This document shows positions 1-8,825 of a stretch of 64,000 bases of DNA, in pieces. The notes under the pieces were generated by a model, which saw only the letters and a program-made list of their open reading frames with translations, was not told the DNA's origin and searched no databases. This stretch comes from Nitrospira sp. (GTDB lineage Bacteria > Nitrospirota > Nitrospiria > Nitrospirales > Nitrospiraceae): assembly GCA_024998685.1 (NCBI GenBank), contig JACOEH010000013.1:45702-109701 (forward strand), given 5' to 3'. Every line of letters begins with the position of its first letter. Position 1 is the first letter of the stretch. A program made the position numbers and the translations under genes.

Positions 1-105
1 CCACTCAAACGGTAACCCATCGGTGACAGTGACGGTCTCATCCTTGCCGGGACCAATACTCCGAAGACCAATGAATGCGTGAAGAAGCGGGGCGGGGCCG
101 TGACG
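1..105. other. Left edge, no complete gene
   Basis: No complete gene is visible. On the minus strand the frame after the GNAT stop stays open to the edge (ending in a stretch like DETVTVTDG) but has no ATG or ribosome binding site, so I cannot say whether it is the start of a gene that continues outside the window. Confidence 0.3.
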
Positions 106-603
106 TTACGGTTCCAGCCACTTGTACATGACCAACGCATCAACGTAGCCTTTGGATGGATGACGGAACGCTTTTGGTAAGCGACCCACCGTCGTGAAGC
201 CAAGCTTGTTCCAAAGCCTGACCGCCCCTTCATTGCTGGACGCGACGAAATTGAACTGCATGGCCTTGTACCCAAGCTCCCGTGCGATCACTTGAGAGTG
301 CTCGCACATCGCCGTCGCGACTCCCCGTCCTCTGGCAGCCGATGAAACCATATAGCCGCAATTGCAGACATGGTCGCCTGGACCGAGCTGATTCGTCCTT
401 ATGTAGTATGTTCCCAGAATTTCCCCGTTCTCTTCGAACACATAGGTTTTTCTTGGAGTCTCTATCCAAAGCTCGATGGCTTGTTCTTGAGTGATGTCTC
501 GCGGATATCCATAGGTCTCACCGGCGGCTGCGATCTCGTGGAAGATCGGCCCAATCTGCTCAAAATCGTCTCGTATCGCTTCTCGAATAGCCATGCCGCT
601 CAA
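106..603 (-). CDS. GNAT-family N-acetyltransferase
   Basis: A 165-residue protein of normal length for a single GNAT domain. It would transfer an acetyl group from acetyl-CoA to an amine; the acceptor cannot be told from the sequence. The acetyl-CoA pyrophosphate loop is visible as ARGRGVATAM (the family Q/RxxGxG/A motif) near residue 90, followed by the expected helix, and a C-terminal strand containing NKLGF, typical of GNAT beta-6/7. Two internal Met codons follow the first within four residues (MSGMAI), so the exact start is uncertain by three codons. It is not obviously in an operon with the next minus-strand gene. Confidence 0.85.
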   Translation of the reverse strand: MSGMAIREAIRDDFEQIGPIFHEIAAAGETYGYPRDITQEQAIELWIETPRKTYVFEENGEILGTYYIRTNQLGPGDHVCNCGYMVSSAARGRGVATAMCEHSQVIARELGYKAMQFNFVASSNEGAVRLWNKLGFTTVGRLPKAFRHPSKGYVDALVMYKWLEP

Positions 604-784
604 TTTGCCTGCTCCGAAAAGCTGTGCGTAACAAAACTTCGTATGGCCCGGTTCGGTCGAGCTCTACCCTCTCCTGTGCGTGCTGCGAAGTCGAATGCCG
701 TCACGTCACACTGTGAGCCGTCCTCTGATCGATCTCTCTCATACCTCCCTGGATCGCTCGTCGCTGCGTTTTATGCTGCCTTCC

Positions 785-1048
785 TCATAGCCGACTTCGC
801 AGCCGCTCATAGCCCTTCTTCAATTCATCGATCGCCAGGCCCAGTGCGGTGCCGACAGATTCCGCCGTTTTCCCGACTTCCTCCCGTGCCGCCTCCAGCT
901 TGGGCTTTATTTCTTCCCACTGACTTTCCAGGCGAGCCCATTCGTCCTTCGCGTCCGCCTTCGCGAGGTGAAGCTGGACGTGAAGCTCATCGCGCTGTTG
1001 CTTGAAATGCTCCAAGGCTTTCGTTATCTGGTCCTTTACGTCTTCCAT
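785..1048 (-). CDS. Small charged coiled-coil protein, unknown function
   Basis: The supplied ORF is 116 aa, but the Met at its residue 30 (MEDVKDQITKA) is preceded by a good ribosome binding site (AAAGGAG about 9 nt upstream on the minus strand), so I choose 1048 as the start, giving 87 aa. The whole protein is a predicted amphipathic helix rich in Glu, Lys and Ala with heptad-like spacing; there is no signal peptide or membrane segment. This resembles small stress- or envelope-associated helical proteins, but no function can be assigned. The residues upstream of Met30 look non-coding. Confidence 0.6.
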   Translation of the reverse strand: MEDVKDQITKALEHFKQQRDELHVQLHLAKADAKDEWARLESQWEEIKPKLEAAREEVGKTAESVGTALGLAIDELKKGYERLRSRL

Positions 1049-1139
1049 GAAACGTGCTCCTTTGGTTGAATATCGCGTTTCCTGCGCGCGATCATACGGA
1101 CCACGCTCACTGAGATCAAGCTTAGGCAATGGCACCGTC

Positions 1140-1262
1140 TCAAGCGGTCGTAAGAGTGGAAGTCACCGTTGTGGAGCTCGATCCACTGGGAGACATTGAA
1201 TGACCAGTGAGGGCAGGAGGAACAGCGGTGACGCGACGCATCAGAACGGGATTCGTGTTCAT
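1140..1262 (-). CDS. Possible 40-aa small protein
   Basis: Below the ORF-track cutoff. An ATG at 1262 (minus) lies 5 nt after AAGGAG and opens a 40-codon frame rich in Ser and Thr (MNTNPVLMRR at the start). It lies directly upstream of the coiled-coil gene on the same strand. The good ribosome binding site is the only support; the composition is not convincing. Confidence 0.25.
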   Translation of the reverse strand: MNTNPVLMRRVTAVPPALTGHSMSPSGSSSTTVTSTLTTA

Positions 1263-1524
1263 AAGTTCTCCTTTCGAACCGCCGCATTGACAGGAGCGCT
1301 TACGAAGGTGCAACATGCGTATTAGGTTGATCGATCGAAATGCGCATCAACCAGCTTGACTGCCATGCTCGTTGCACCTAGGGTGATAGAGTCATGAGCA
1401 CACTTCCACGATGAGATCCCTTGAAAACTCAGGGTGGAAGACAAGAAGAGATTCTTCATCAAGCGTGCGTTGCGGAGAATGTGCAGCGCCGTGTTAAATC
1501 TTAGACAATAAGGAGGCCAGGATC
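1263..1524. other. Intergenic region upstream of ferredoxin
   Basis: No gene is visible. A short hairpin-like inverted repeat (GGTTGAT ... ATCAACC, around 1325-1353) is present. The ferredoxin ribosome binding site (TAAGGAGG) lies at its right end. A promoter is expected but I cannot place one with confidence. Confidence 0.4.
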
Positions 1525-1872
1525 ATGGCACTGCTGATTACCGACGAATGTATCAACTGTGGCGCCTGCCTGCCGGAGTGTCCGAATGAGGCCATCTTCG
1601 AAACTCGCGGCGACGCGGAGGCGAAGGGAAATCATGTGGGCGACGGCCAGGGAGTGGGCGATAATATTTACGTGATTACCCATGATCGGTGTACCGAGTG
1701 TGTCGGCCATTTCGACGAACCTCAATGTGCGGCGGTCTGTCCGGTCGATAACTGTTGTATTTCTGACCCGGCTTATCCGGAGGGGACCGATGTCCTGCTG
1801 GAAAAGGCGAAGGCACTCAATCCTGACAAGCCTATCGATCCGGCAAAAGTTTGGAGCGGCGTGCGGAACTGA
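1525..1872 (+). CDS. 2[4Fe-4S] ferredoxin, YfhL-like
   Basis: A 115-aa dicluster ferredoxin, an electron carrier in the cytoplasm. The first cluster motif is CINCGACLPECP (residues 9-20). The second is CTEC, then an eight-residue insertion, then CAAVCPVD, which is the arrangement of YfhL/Allochromatium-type ferredoxins that have unusually low potentials. A C-terminal extension of about 30 residues follows. The start is supported by a strong ribosome binding site (AAGGAGG). No partner oxidoreductase is adjacent, so its redox partner is unknown. Confidence 0.92.
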   Translation: MALLITDECINCGACLPECPNEAIFETRGDAEAKGNHVGDGQGVGDNIYVITHDRCTECVGHFDEPQCAAVCPVDNCCISDPAYPEGTDVLLEKAKALNPDKPIDPAKVWSGVRN

Positions 1873-1965
1873 TCGTTCCTGTCGAAGTTCCGTGCCGCCT
1901 GAGGATGATGCCGACATGGCGCCGGGACAGTCAGGTTTGCCTTGGCCTAACCGAAACGATGAGTC

Positions 1966-2268
1966 ATGGCTGATAAGGGTCCGAGATTCCTGACAAACGC
2001 CACGGTCATCAAGGTTTTAGCTAAAGTCTTTGCTTTCCAAGCCATCGAGATCAACCTCTTGCGTTCCCAGGCCGGAATATCCGATACGAATTGGAAAACC
2101 CTCAAGCGGGAAGCCTTTAAGAAAACCTACGCCAAGCAACGTGCTTTTTATGAAGATCGCTTGACGGGCGCGTTCGCTTTGGAACACATTTCCCAGTCTG
2201 AACGCGAGACAAGACTTCTTGAACTCTGGCTCAAACAGAGCGAGGAGTCCTCCAAAGACGAACCATAA
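1966..2268 (+). CDS. Conserved-looking 100-aa protein, unknown function
   Basis: I do not recognise this protein. It is soluble and helix-rich, with no signal peptide or Cys-rich motif, and a charged acidic C-terminus. It follows the ferredoxin by about 90 bp on the same strand, so co-transcription is possible. The ribosome binding site is weak (GATGAG), so the start is tentative. Confidence 0.5.
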   Translation: MADKGPRFLTNATVIKVLAKVFAFQAIEINLLRSQAGISDTNWKTLKREAFKKTYAKQRAFYEDRLTGAFALEHISQSERETRLLELWLKQSEESSKDEP

Positions 2269-2450
2269 CCTCCCGCCGGGCGCGTATCGCCTCAAGGCCC
2301 GGCATCCCTTCTCGGGACGCAAGAGCGGGAGCTCATGGTGACGCCCAATCAGACAGTCTCACTGGAGCTGTCGTGTGAAGCCAAGTTCTGCCAGGTGCGA
2401 GACATTGAGAGGAACTGTTTGAGTAATCTAAGGTCCCTTGGAGAACAGCC

Positions 2451-2876
2451 ATGAGCATGAATCGCTTTCTACGGATGCAGGCCGGGCGGGTGCTTCTTGT
2501 TGGGGCTGTCTTTTGCACGGTACTGGTGTGGACAGGCGAATCTGTACTGGCTCATGGTGGTGAAGACATATCCGAGGCGAGTCCCGTGCACTCGAGCCCA
2601 TCCAGCCCATCGGATCCATCCAGCCCCGAAGCAGCCGGACTCCAAGCAGCCTGTTGGGCTCTCACCGTCCCCTATGGTGCCGTGAAAATGGCCTATGCGA
2701 TCGGCGGAGGCATTATAGGCGGCTTCGCTTGGGCGATAACAGGAGGCGGCATGGAGGTGGCAAAGTCCATCTGGATTCCCTCGATGACAGGCGACTACAT
2801 CATCCAACCGCAGCATCTCACCGGCGAGAAGCACCTTCACTTCGTGGGCGTGTCGTCAGAAGCCCCGCTGTCATAA
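2451..2876 (+). CDS. Small exported protein with glycine-rich hydrophobic core
   Basis: A 141-aa protein. Residues 1-35 form a signal peptide (basic start, hydrophobic VLLVGAVFCTVLVW, cleavage near VLAHG). A Ser/Pro-rich linker follows (residues 45-60), then a Gly/Ala-rich hydrophobic segment AIGGGIIGGFAWAITGGG that could insert in a membrane, and a short hydrophilic tail. The function is unknown. The layout suits a small periplasmic or membrane-associated protein. The start could be Met1 or Met3. Confidence 0.6.
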   Translation: MSMNRFLRMQAGRVLLVGAVFCTVLVWTGESVLAHGGEDISEASPVHSSPSSPSDPSSPEAAGLQAACWALTVPYGAVKMAYAIGGGIIGGFAWAITGGGMEVAKSIWIPSMTGDYIIQPQHLTGEKHLHFVGVSSEAPLS

Positions 2877-2954
2877 CACCTTACTTTCAGGTCTCGTACG
2901 GCGTGCATCGTCCTGCAACTTGCGGCGGAGAAAAGGGTCTGGCGATGCGAAAAG

Positions 2955-2965
2955 GTATCCGTCCC
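2955..2965. repeat. Target site duplication, left copy
   Basis: GTATCCGTCCC directly abuts the left end of the IS4-family element. The identical 11-mer is found immediately outside the right end (4490-4500). Eleven bases is within the duplication length usual for IS4-family insertions. Confidence 0.9.
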
Positions 2966-2983
2966 TCATGGCACTACCTTAAG
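2966..2983. repeat. IS left terminal inverted repeat
   Basis: An 18-bp perfect match to the reverse complement of 4472-4489. It overlaps the last codons of the transposase. Confidence 0.92.
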
Positions 2984-4365
2984 CATATTGTGCTCGCGTC
3001 CGGATGATGGCGGCACGTGCAACATGTCGAGGGACAGTTAGAAGCGCATGGTTTTTGGGTCTTCGTTTGATCGCGTGCGGCTCGATGCGTCCGGGGCGAA
3101 TCGGCACACGCATGGCGCTGATTGCGCCGAGTATCTGTGCGCAGAGGATCCGGGCTGACTTGGCCGCAGCCCAACGCAGTTGTTGTTGAAACGCCAAGAG
3201 CAGTTGCACGGCGCCCTTGAAACTCAGCGCTCGCGCGACAAGTTGCGCCCCGGCGGCCGCCCGCGCCATGATGCCACGCACCAGGTTGTAGGCCAGCAGA
3301 TACACCCCAATTTCCTTCTCGATCATCACCGGAGATTGCGAACGCAGAACGTCCATACCCATGACGGCCTTGATCGAGCGCAAATCCACTTCCACCTGCC
3401 AGCGGCTTCGGTACAGCATATCCAGATCGGTCGGCGTGACATGGCGTGCATCGGTGAGTGTGGTGACCAGCACCCGGCCCGCCACCTCGGTTTGACGCAC
3501 CGTGAGCTGGCGCGGCATGCGCGCATACGTTGCCGGATCCATCCACTGCGGTCGTTGAGGTCGCATCCAGGTGACGAGCCGGTCTCGATATCCCAGACGC
3601 GTCCCATGGCGAAAATCGGTTACACGACGCTGGTGCTGGCAGGTGAGGAGATCCACCCCCTGCTCAGCCAGCAGCGCCACCGTAAAATAGGTGCAGTGAT
3701 AGCGATCCGCAAGGATGATGTCTCCCGCATTCAGATGGGACATCAGGGAACGGAACAGTGCCTGCTCCCCACTGCCTTTTCCCCGACATGGACCAGTGGC
3801 CCAGCGCAGCACCGCCCCGGTTGAGAGCGAGATGAGCGCGACCAGCAAGGCCAGTGGAAATCCCAGTCCAGCCTGTTGTTCCCCGCTTTGTGGGTACGCC
3901 GCTTGGTTGGCCGGGGTATCAGGCATCGACACGGTGGTGCCATCCAGCAGCTTCACCGAGCGGCCCCGCCACTTCCAGGTCCGGCCCGTCATCTGCTCCA
4001 GGCGTTCGCCCACCGAGACGGTCAGGCGCTCAATCCGTGAGAGGGGCAACCGCTGCCGAGCCTTGCAGTAGGGGCCACTGCTGATGCTACAGGGATCTTC
4101 TCCCTGCGCCGTACGTTCGGCATGATGTCGGGCCACCGCCTCTTGGCACCCTCCATCGGCGGACAAGGCTTGGCCTATGAAGAGCCCCAGTGTGGTGAGC
4201 GGCGGATAGACGCGCTCACGAAAGACCCCGACTTCCTCCTCCACCATCGCCCCCACCGCATCGTGTGACAGTAGCTCATCAAGTGCCCGCGTGGGCCGGT
4301 CTCCAACCCCCTGCTTGAATCGCGTGACCGCCTTCCGGAGGCGTTTTTTTGCTATCTTTACACAT
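2979..4365 (-). CDS. IS4-family DDE transposase, start in another frame (A7 run)
   Basis: The main frame (2979-4256, 425 aa from a GTG) carries the DDE catalytic residues: DGTTVSMPD (first Asp), LADRYHC (second Asp) and the IS4 YREK signature Y-x2-R-x3-E-x6-K in YRSRWQVEVDLRSIK. Upstream of the GTG the same frame stays open and reads like genuine transposase N-terminus (KAVTRFKQGVGDRPTRALDE), but has no start codon. An ATG at 4365 with a strong AAGGAGG site lies in a different frame. Reading MCKDSKK from that ATG and skipping one A in an AAAAAAA run enters the transposase frame, giving about 462 aa. Either slippage is used for expression or a one-base insertion has inactivated this copy. Confidence 0.85.
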
Positions 4366-4471
4366 GGCGGATCCTCCTTGTCTTGATTGTGACGGTAGGT
4401 CCCACCATCTTCAACAATGTGCGGCTCTCAGCGACCCCCTTCTTTCCCCCACCGTGGCCCTTCGATGGCTT

Positions 4472-4489
4472 CTTAAGGTAGTGCCATGA
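4472..4489. repeat. IS right terminal inverted repeat
   Basis: CTTAAGGTAGTGCCATGA, complementary to the left end of the element. Confidence 0.92.
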
Positions 4490-4500
4490 GTATCCGTCCC
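4490..4500. repeat. Target site duplication, right copy
   Basis: GTATCCGTCCC, identical to 2955-2965. Confidence 0.9.
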
Positions 4501-4659
4501 CTTAACGTACTCCCGTGCTGACCTTTAGGCCCTCCAGTGTTGCATCGAAACGGTTGATAGTGCAGCTTCGGAGTTTCCATACGTGTACCGTAAATATGTT
4601 CAGCAATTTTTCATCGAGCGATCTCCTTTCGATGTTGAGACCTACTTATCTTGGACCAT

Positions 4660-6123
4660 TCAGATTTTGAGACCGGTCGAATGTGAGACAGAGGGGATGC
4701 TGGAAAACAGAACGATGAGACCTTCCAGAAGGGTTGGGTGGGTCAGGATGGCATCACGCAAAGCCGTATAGGGAAGCCCAGCGATCATTGCAATCTGCAC
4801 TGATGTTATAATTTCTCCTGCGTCGACCCCGAAGGCGGTGAAGCCGAGGATGCGATCGCTGCCAATCTCTACCAGTCCCTTCAAAAACCCGCCTGTTTCA
4901 GAGAGAGTGCGTGTGCGCAACACCGCGGCCATAGGAATCTTGAAGAGACGATAAGCAATTCCTTGTGCGTTGGCTTCCGTTTCGCTGAGACCGATACGCG
5001 CAAACTCGGGATCGGTAAACATGCAGAACGGCACCTGTCTGCAGGTCGTAATATGGTTTCCACCAGCCAGATTCTCACGAATCACGCGAAAGTCATCAAA
5101 GGCGATGTGGGTGAACTGGGGACTCCCGGCGGATTCACCTATTGCCCAGACTCCCGGTGCTGTCGTCTCGAGCCGCTCATTGACCTTCACATAGCCACGG
5201 TCCGTGATCTCAACGCCTGCCGAGTCCAGACCAATCCCGTCGGTGTTCGGCGTGCGTCCAGTTGCGGCCAGCAGATGAGTGCCCGCAAGCGTTCTTCCGA
5301 TTCCATCCTGAACTATGACAACCTGAACTGAGCTACCGGACTTTCCCGAGACTCGCTCAATCCGGGCGTTTAGGACAAGGTCAATACCTTCATTTTCGAA
5401 GAGAGTGCGAAGTCCTTCGGCCACATCTTGATCTTCCCGATATACCAGTCGCGCATTTCGCTCAATGACAGTCACCCGGCTGCCGAATCGGCGCATAGCT
5501 TGTGCGAGTTCAAGCCCGATATACCCACCACCCAATACAAGAAGGTGCTCAGGAATTTCATCCAGTTCTAGGGCTTCAATGTGAGTAAGAGGTTGAGATT
5601 CGATGAGACCAGAAATGGGTTCAAGTGTAGGGCGGGTTCCAGTGCCGATGATCACGTTCTTTCCCCGTAAGTAGCGAGTTCCTCCTTCTGAAAGGCTCAC
5701 CTCCAAAGTCCGTGGGGCAACGAAGCGCCCTGATCCTATGAGCAGTTCGGCTCCGCTCTTATTGAAGTTATCGACATGGATGTCGATCAAGCCCTTCACC
5801 ATCCTGCGCTTTCGGTCACGCACGGTAAACATGTCGATCTTAAACCCGTCCTTCGTAATACCGAACTCTTCGCTCCTGCGGAAGTACGAAGCAACCTTCG
5901 CACTATGAATGATGTTCTTGCTTGGCAGGCATGCAATATTGGGGCAGGAACCACCGATATACTTGCGCTCAATTACAGCCACACGTTGTCCCTGCTTCGC
6001 AAGCGTCCAGGCTACGTATTTCGATCCCTCGCCGCTGCCGAGAATGACGAGATCGTAGTCTTCGGGGCTGGCGCCCTTAGGCGATGGTGTGAGATGTGTA
6101 TCGTCGATGCCATTCATGGGCAC
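4660..6123 (-). CDS. FAD-dependent pyridine nucleotide-disulfide oxidoreductase (Lpd/MerA-like)
   Basis: A 487-aa flavoprotein, about the usual length. It has an N-terminal FAD dinucleotide fold (LVILGSGEGSKYVAW), a redox-active disulfide in GGSCPNIACLPSKN (CxxxxC), a second Rossmann motif for NAD(P)H (LVLGGGYIGLELA), an FAD-binding GESAGSPQFTH segment, and a C-terminal dimerisation domain with THPTLLEG carrying the His-Glu pair. It would pass electrons from NAD(P)H via FAD to the disulfide. It lacks a MerA-type N-terminal metal-binding domain and C-terminal Cys pair, so mercury reduction is not supported. It is far from the 2-oxoacid dehydrogenase genes at 29-33 kb, so a role as their E3 is possible but unproven. 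Confidence 0.85.
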   Translation of the reverse strand: MPMNGIDDTHLTPSPKGASPEDYDLVILGSGEGSKYVAWTLAKQGQRVAVIERKYIGGSCPNIACLPSKNIIHSAKVASYFRRSEEFGITKDGFKIDMFTVRDRKRRMVKGLIDIHVDNFNKSGAELLIGSGRFVAPRTLEVSLSEGGTRYLRGKNVIIGTGTRPTLEPISGLIESQPLTHIEALELDEIPEHLLVLGGGYIGLELAQAMRRFGSRVTVIERNARLVYREDQDVAEGLRTLFENEGIDLVLNARIERVSGKSGSSVQVVIVQDGIGRTLAGTHLLAATGRTPNTDGIGLDSAGVEITDRGYVKVNERLETTAPGVWAIGESAGSPQFTHIAFDDFRVIRENLAGGNHITTCRQVPFCMFTDPEFARIGLSETEANAQGIAYRLFKIPMAAVLRTRTLSETGGFLKGLVEIGSDRILGFTAFGVDAGEIITSVQIAMIAGLPYTALRDAILTHPTLLEGLIVLFSSIPSVSHSTGLKI

Positions 6124-6188
6124 TCCTTATTTAGTTCACCAATTGTGTTAGCGGAAATATTCTGAAAGTACGTTTGCTCGCGCTGAGT

Positions 6189-7172
6189 TCAGAGTTCGAC
6201 AACAACTTTTCCCAAGACCCCAGATTCAACGAGAGAATGGGCAGCACCAATGGTCGTAGGCGAGAAGCGTTGCTCGTTGAGAAGCGGTCTCAGCTTACCT
6301 GCCTCGGCGAGGACTGCCGCCTGGGCGAGTATCTGGCCGTGACGAGCTCGGTCTTCCCCAGTAATCAGAGGATACAGAGTAAAGACCCCTGAATAGGTGG
6401 CTCCGCGGAAGGAGAGTGGAGCCAGGGAGTGCGATCCCCATCCCAGGCAGCTCAGAACGCGGCCGGTGTACCGCTTCACCGCACTGAAGGAGGCATCGAG
6501 CGTTGCACCGCCAACGGTGTCATAGATGATGTCAAACCCTTGACCTCCGGTGGAAGAGGCCACATAGTCCTCAACCGAGGTAGCGCGATAGTCAATAGCA
6601 GTGGCTCCGAAACCTTCCACGATGCTCTTTTTGTCCGACGAGACGGTAGCGAACACTTCTGACCCGAAATCGCGCGCAATTTGTACCGCAATATGGCCGA
6701 CACCTCCGGCACCTGCATGAATCAGCACCTTCTGACCGGCGTGTACCTTCGCGCGATCGACCAATCCTTCCCAGGCTGTGATGATGCTCAGAGGGAGGGA
6801 TGCTGCTTCACGCATCGACAGGTTCTTTGGCTTGTGCGCTAGCAAGTCAGCATCGACAGCAATGAACTCGGCGAGGGTTCCCTGCAGTCCGCCTACACCA
6901 CCTACCATGCCATAAACCTCATCGCCGGATTTAAAGCCAGAGACCTTGGTTCCGACCTCTTCAACGGTTCCCGCCATATCCAGTCCAAGCACGGAAGGGA
7001 GAGGTTGTTTGGCATGTGCTGCGTTGCCTGCGCGGATTTTAGTGTCGAGCGGATTAACGCCGCTGGCAGATATTCTTACCAGAACCTGATTGCTCTCCAA
7101 CGTTGGGCGAGGCAACTCTACCCTTCGGAACTCCCCACCCGGCCTTTCAACGAGCCAAACTATGTTCTTCAT
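6189..7172 (-). CDS. Zinc-independent quinone oxidoreductase (MDR superfamily)
   Basis: The ORF track starts at 7238, but Met23 of that ORF (MKNIVWLVERPGG) follows a GGAGGG site by 6 nt, so the gene is 327 aa from 7172. It has the GroES-like N-terminal half (VLGLDMAGTVEEVG) and a Rossmann NADPH site (IHAGAGGVGHIAVQIA). The catalytic zinc Cys/His of true alcohol dehydrogenases is absent, as in NADPH:quinone reductases. The likely role is NADPH-dependent reduction of quinones or alpha,beta-unsaturated carbonyls. It is unrelated in operon structure to its neighbours. Confidence 0.85.
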   Translation of the reverse strand: MKNIVWLVERPGGEFRRVELPRPTLESNQVLVRISASGVNPLDTKIRAGNAAHAKQPLPSVLGLDMAGTVEEVGTKVSGFKSGDEVYGMVGGVGGLQGTLAEFIAVDADLLAHKPKNLSMREAASLPLSIITAWEGLVDRAKVHAGQKVLIHAGAGGVGHIAVQIARDFGSEVFATVSSDKKSIVEGFGATAIDYRATSVEDYVASSTGGQGFDIIYDTVGGATLDASFSAVKRYTGRVLSCLGWGSHSLAPLSFRGATYSGVFTLYPLITGEDRARHGQILAQAAVLAEAGKLRPLLNEQRFSPTTIGAAHSLVESGVLGKVVVEL

Positions 7173-7301
7173 AATGCCCTCCATAAACGCAAATGTTACG
7201 TTCGTTATTCCATGTAACATACTTACGTTGCAATCCAACTAGAACCTATCTCAAAATTGTCGACACTGTGGACATCCGTACTTATAAATGCATGCACGCT
7301 C

Positions 7302-7570
7302 CGCTTGCGCGACGATCAATGGGATCGGATTCGGAAGCATTTTCCTGAAGATATATCCCGTATATTCGACTAGGGCGCAAACCTATACCTACGCGAGACG
7401 TCCTGGAGGCTGGGCTGTGGGTTCTGAACACCGGCGCGCAGTGGCACATGTTGCCGCAGGGCTATCCGAACTACAAAACCGTTCATCGCCGATTTCAACA
7501 GTGGTGTCAACGCGCGGTCTTGCGTGAGATCTTCACCCAGTTGGCCAATACGCTGGCGGGACAAGCATAA
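7302..7570 (+). pseudogene. IS5-family transposase remnant
   Basis: Two frames together give an IS5-type N-terminal region. DDQWDRIRKHFPED appears in one frame (around 7310-7350) and ends at a TAG; RKPIPTRDVLEAG and WVLNTGAQWHMLPQ then appear in a frame offset by one base, continuing through YPNYKTVHRRFQQWC to a TAA at 7568-7570. The catalytic half of the protein is missing, so this is a frameshifted and truncated fossil. Confidence 0.75.
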
Positions 7571-7735
7571 TTGCCCCATCGCTCCAGCCACACGCTCAAT
7601 ACTCAGACGGTCGGCATCTGCGGCCCTCTATTTAAGAAAATCCCGATGTGCAAATTCATCTTCCCGTAAGACCGCAGCAAGCGAAGAATCTAAGCGTACG
7701 TCTTCGGGACGTTGAATCTCTGAGCACTGTGAGAG
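7571..7735 (-). pseudogene. Unidentified coding remnant
   Basis: The minus strand carries a plausible protein frame (RPEDVRLDSSLAAVLREDEF, then an internal TAG, then SIERVAGAMGQLCLSR). It has no proper start. I do not recognise the family. It abuts the IS5 remnant head-on, so the area is a scar of rearrangement. Confidence 0.35.
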
Positions 7736-8023
7736 CGCAGCAGAAAGCCAGTTTCAACATCCAAGATGTGGGGCCATCCCCGCATGGCATGATGGGTTCT
7801 ACTTCCCCGCATCTTTCCACAGACTAGTCCCACGACCGAACTCCTGAACTTTCCTCATAATTTTCTCAACTTCCCCCACCTTCCTCCTGCGGCACTCCGG
7901 TTGCTCAAGCAATCCTTCGTCGGCGCACGAACCAACGGTCGAAAGGAGGTGGATCAAAAAAACCGCAGCCAGAGTTTTGATGGATGTTGAGTCATTCGTT
8001 TAACCACAAGGAGGATTGCCATC

Positions 8024-8815
8024 ATGCAGCATAGTGGATCGCAGATATCGTCAGTGAACACCGCCCCTACAGTGGGGCCGCAGAGAGACACGAAAGAGGT
8101 CATCGTCCTAGGCGCTGTCGTCCTCTTCCTCGGCGGATTGCTCGCCGCAGCGTGGTTCTACAGTCAATCAAGCGACGAGGGGAAGATAACAACAGCCACC
8201 GTAGATAAAATCGAGAACACCACCGTTTCAGATCTGCTTAGGAAAACCACGGTCGTGAGCCAAGCACAAGCCTCGGCTATTCAGATCACGACTCCGGTTG
8301 TATCGATAGCGGACATTGTCCACACCGATATCTATTTCGAAGTCGGTCGGAAGGGCTTGACTGATGAAGGGAGGGCTCAACTCACCACGCAGGCCGACAT
8401 GCTGAAGCAGCATGAGGACTACGGCGTGCTGATCCAAGGCTATACCGACCAGCAAGGGTCGGCGAGCTACAACAAGCAATTAGGTTTGAAGCGGGCTGAG
8501 ACGGTCAAGGTTGAGCTGATCAATGCCGGAATCGCCGAACACCGGATCAAAGCGGTGAGTTTGGGCGAAGAAAGCGTGCTGTGTGTCGATGCCAGCGACA
8601 TCTGCCGCCACATGAACCGCCGGGTACATCTTGAAATCCGCAAGATCGGCCAGGAACACATGATGCTTCCTCCTGCCCCGCCCACAATTTTCGAGACCTC
8701 AGACTCATTCATCGATTCGCCGTCCACCATGGGGGATGGCGGCTCAACGACCGAGAATGTTCTCCCATCTCCGTCTGATCCAGATGCCACATTGGAATCG
8801 GTCAGCGGCAGTTAA
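8024..8815 (+). CDS. OmpA-family peptidoglycan-associated membrane protein
   Basis: A 263-aa protein with a short cytoplasmic N-terminus, one membrane segment (IVLGAVVLFLGGLLAAAWFY, about residues 27-46) and a C-terminal OmpA domain (about residues 100-215). The peptidoglycan-binding pattern is visible in IQGYTDQQGSASYNKQLGLKRA and in HMNRRVHLEIR. A Ser/Pro-rich acidic tail follows. The protein would be anchored in the inner membrane and bind cell-wall diaminopimelate. The start has a strong site (AAGGAGG, then ATG). No motAB or tol genes are adjacent. Confidence 0.85.
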   Translation: MQHSGSQISSVNTAPTVGPQRDTKEVIVLGAVVLFLGGLLAAAWFYSQSSDEGKITTATVDKIENTTVSDLLRKTTVVSQAQASAIQITTPVVSIADIVHTDIYFEVGRKGLTDEGRAQLTTQADMLKQHEDYGVLIQGYTDQQGSASYNKQLGLKRAETVKVELINAGIAEHRIKAVSLGEESVLCVDASDICRHMNRRVHLEIRKIGQEHMMLPPAPPTIFETSDSFIDSPSTMGDGGSTTENVLPSPSDPDATLESVSGS

Positions 8816-8825
8816 GGTTCGCAGG

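Larger units (their letters stand above)
2966..4489 (-). mobile_element. IS4-family insertion sequence, complete ends
   Basis: A 1524-bp element bounded by perfect 18-bp terminal inverted repeats (TCATGGCACTACCTTAAG at 2966-2983 and its complement at 4472-4489) and an 11-bp target duplication. It carries one transposase gene on the minus strand whose 3' end runs into the left repeat. Identical target duplications indicate a fairly recent insertion. It landed in an intergenic region between the exported protein and the flavoprotein oxidoreductase, so it does not appear to interrupt a gene. Confidence 0.93.

Noticed and set aside
370-1005. 211-aa plus-strand ORF
   Set aside because: Antisense to the GNAT gene and the coiled-coil gene; no domain and unlikely composition.
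3180-3824. 214-aa plus-strand ORF
   Set aside because: Shadow of the IS4 transposase.
4583-4771. 62-aa plus-strand ORF
   Set aside because: It overlaps the C-terminus of the flavoprotein oxidoreductase gene on the other strand and has no supporting site.
4660-6123. Mercuric reductase
   Set aside because: No N-terminal heavy-metal-associated domain, no C-terminal Cys pair and no mer genes nearby.
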